From a virus, in the IMG/VR virus record IMGVR_UViG_3300034095_000853, positions 1 through 20,985 of that record: a stretch of DNA of 20,985 nucleotides, one strand, 5' to 3'. Position 1 is the stretch's first letter; every line of letters begins with the position of its first letter. This document shows, one piece after another, positions 19,517 to 20,985 of this stretch. Below the pieces are notes generated by a model. That model did no database searches and was not told where the DNA came from. It saw only the letters and a list, made by a program, of their open reading frames with translations. A program made the position numbers and the translations under genes.

Positions 19517-20179
19517 TCAAAACTTGCGCTCGATACGTCGCTGGTTTGGATGCGTGAAATCGTGCTTCGGGCTGTCTGCGATATGCACCCAACTCTTTCG
19601 GAGTGCCGATGCAAGGATGCTTGTGCTTGTGTTGATCGTAACGACCTCTTGCGCGTCTCGGATATACGCGCACATATATTCTATGCTTTCAAACTCAGCC
19701 ATGCCGTGAGCGGCCTTCCCAGCGCAAAGCACGGGCCTCCCGTTTGCGACTTGATGCGCGGCTGCAATAACATCGCGAGGGTCAATCTTTTTATCTTGCG
19801 AGTATCCGGTCGGAAAACAAAGAACCCATGACCGAAGTTCAGGCGGCGTCACTATCGCGGGAGAGTTGAGAACGATCTGCCGGTCGATGTCCTTGCCTTC
19901 TGGGAAAAGTCCGTAAACGTAATCACTCCACCCTAGCGGACTCGCACAAAAGTCTTCGTGCAAGTCCGGCCAAATTTGCAAGTTGATGATGCGGTGAAAT
20001 CCGCTGTGGTCGTTCTGCGGATAGATTGGCCGGCAGTAATCGACCATCGCGAAAAGTCCGTGATATTCGGGTAGGCATTCAAACATCACATTATGTCCCT
20101 GATCCGCGAAATGCTTCGCTATCGGTAAGCATCGTGCGATGTCTCCTAGACGCAAGTGGTAAACAATTAGGATGTTCAA
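19517..20179 (-). CDS. GT9-like glycosyltransferase (ADP-heptosyltransferase-type fold), TTG start
   Basis: The 220-aa product begins MNILIVYHLRLGDIARCLPI, the first Rossmann strand and LGDI loop of GT9/GT-B enzymes, and ends with INTSTSILASALRKSWVHIA, like the acceptor/donor loop near the GT9 C-terminus. It is shorter than host heptosyltransferases (about 320 aa), so only a core may be present. TTG 20179 overlaps the previous TGA as TTGA and gives the best family N-terminus. Possible roles are modification of virion proteins, phage DNA or host surface glycans. Confidence 0.6.
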   Translation of the reverse strand: MNILIVYHLRLGDIARCLPIAKHFADQGHNVMFECLPEYHGLFAMVDYCRPIYPQNDHSGFHRIINLQIWPDLHEDFCASPLGWSDYVYGLFPEGKDIDRQIVLNSPAIVTPPELRSWVLCFPTGYSQDKKIDPRDVIAAAHQVANGRPVLCAGKAAHGMAEFESIEYMCAYIRDAQEVVTINTSTSILASALRKSWVHIADSPKHDFTHPNQRRIERKF

Positions 20180-20760
20180 AACGTGTAATATTGTTCTGCT
20201 GATTTTCCTGCAACCCAGCCGTGGAATCCGAAGGAACGATCCGGCCCCGCCGTATTTTCTTCAATGTAATGCTCCCACGAGAACGCAGCTGCTACGTCCA
20301 CCGGCGCGTATTTGATGCCGTTATCGCGAAAGCCTTGCTCCATCGTGCGGCAAAGGAAGACATCCCCTGCCTCGCCCTTCCAGAGTGCCTCGGCCTTTGC
20401 TGCCATTTGTAAGAATTTCTGGCTTTGGAGCGTGAATCCAGTATTGCCGACGCGATGCCCTACGTTCCAGAATGCAGGCCAAGGCGCGCCAATCATGTCA
20501 TATTCGAGCCATGAATCATCCCACAGATGCGGGTTGGAAATGAATCCGTCATGCGTGCAGATGAGCGCGTGCGAAGTGTCGAAATAATCCGCAAAGCGAC
20601 CGAGTTCCCAATGCATCGCCTGCTGATAGTTGCATTCTTCTGCGATATAAACGGCGTCTCCGAATCCACCTAGTCCGCAAAGGTGGTTGAACAATTTTTC
20701 GCTTTGTTCGTGCCTTGCCTTTACGCCTTCAAAAACGATCAATGTGACGTCCTTATTCAT
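20176..20760 (-). CDS. DUF5672-like putative glycosyltransferase
   Basis: The 194-aa protein has CTHDGFISNPHLW (68-80), YDMIGAPWPAFW, VGNTGFTLQSQKFL (about 104-117), GDVFLCRTMEQGFRDNGIKY and AFSWEHY, the ordered signature of DUF5672, a GT-A-like group. A DxD-like metal site is not clean. It overlaps the GT2-like gene as ATGA and the GT9-like gene as TTGA, forming one sugar-related block. It probably transfers or prepares a sugar; acceptor unknown. Confidence 0.7.
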   Translation of the reverse strand: MNKDVTLIVFEGVKARHEQSEKLFNHLCGLGGFGDAVYIAEECNYQQAMHWELGRFADYFDTSHALICTHDGFISNPHLWDDSWLEYDMIGAPWPAFWNVGHRVGNTGFTLQSQKFLQMAAKAEALWKGEAGDVFLCRTMEQGFRDNGIKYAPVDVAAAFSWEHYIEENTAGPDRSFGFHGWVAGKSAEQYYTF

Positions 20761-20985
20761 TTCGGGTGGAGTTCGTCGAAGATTGCTTTCGCCCTTGCAT
20801 ATTCCGCCGGATCGTTTCCGCGCTGGTATGTAGCATCGAGCGGACGCTCTTCAAAAAACGGGTGGTGATGAACGATGCTAATATCGCGAGCATCAACAAT
20901 CGCCCCATTTTTCGCGGCACGAAAGGTGAAGTCTGTGTCGCTATATACGTTTCGGAATCGTGGGTTAAATAGTCCATTTTCTTGA
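20757..20985 (-). CDS. 3' end of a GT2-like glycosyltransferase, cut by the window edge
   Basis: The last 75 codons are visible: QENGLFNPRFRNVYSDTDFT, FRAAKNGAIVDARDISIVHH, HPFFEERPLD and RGNDPAEYARAKAIFDELHP. The SDTDFTFRAAKNG segment resembles the late acid/base loop of GT2 enzymes, and the HHHPFFE and RGNDP phrases recur in phage-encoded members. The TGA overlaps the next ATG as ATGA. The catalytic N-terminal domain lies outside the window. Confidence 0.6.
   Translation of the reverse strand, partial: QENGLFNPRFRNVYSDTDFTFRAAKNGAIVDARDISIVHHHPFFEERPLDATYQRGNDPAEYARAKAIFDELHPK

Overview
This window is a piece of a tailed double-stranded DNA phage or prophage with a long non-contractile (siphovirus-like) tail. 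The evidence is a tape measure protein, a lambda G/GT-like tail assembly chaperone pair with a canonical -1 slippery site, tail fibre-type proteins, an M15 endolysin beside small membrane proteins, and a Sak4/nuclease/SSB/RuvC recombination module. Every supported gene lies on the minus strand, so transcription runs from position 20985 towards 1. Genes are packed tightly, mostly with 4-nt start/stop overlaps (ATGA, twice TTGA). I see no rRNA, tRNA, CRISPR, transposase, integrase, terminase, portal or major capsid gene.

The host cannot be named from the sequence. Many starts after a gap lack a Shine-Dalgarno motif and have A-rich leaders instead. One virion gene carries autotransporter-associated beta-strand (PATR-type) repeats. 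Both fit an environmental Gram-negative host whose initiation does not depend on Shine-Dalgarno; Verrucomicrobiota or Bacteroidota are inferred possibilities only.

Layout in transcription order. 20985-19517: three sugar-related genes (3' end of a GT2-like glycosyltransferase, a DUF5672-like gene, a GT9-like gene). 19495-15829: putative head-tail connector, collagen-bearing fibre, PATR-repeat protein, small companion protein, putative tail terminator and putative tail tube, closed by a clear Rho-independent terminator (15779-15808). 15761-11470: 132-aa protein, tail assembly chaperone with frameshift product, 266-aa protein, tape measure. 11465-7672: distal tail and fibre-type proteins, including a sulfotransferase-like protein with a C-terminal zinc ribbon. 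7672-6707: lysis cassette (two small membrane proteins, a spanin-like lipoprotein, M15 peptidase). 6710-5295: two small acidic proteins, a metallophosphoesterase and a winged-helix protein. 5294-5093 is a 202-bp intergenic region with a dyad and a weak terminator-like hairpin. 5092-1130: small proteins, RuvC-like resolvase, Sak4-like ATPase, PD-(D/E)XK nuclease, a 93-aa unknown and an SSB-like protein. 1126-236: small overlapping genes and a replication-initiator-like gene. 235-73: four exact 11-bp-spaced iterons and two strong hairpins, a candidate origin. 72-1: start of another gene.

Most interesting points: the replication gene has an A7 tract forming the A AAA AAG heptamer, and its -1 frame runs through the iterons encoding a typical Asn-Pro-Asn-Glu-Thr-Gln tail; the chaperone has a textbook G GGA AAC slippery site; the PATR-repeat virion gene sits among fibre genes between connector and tail tube; and three early genes share an AATAGAAA element in otherwise Shine-Dalgarno-free leaders.
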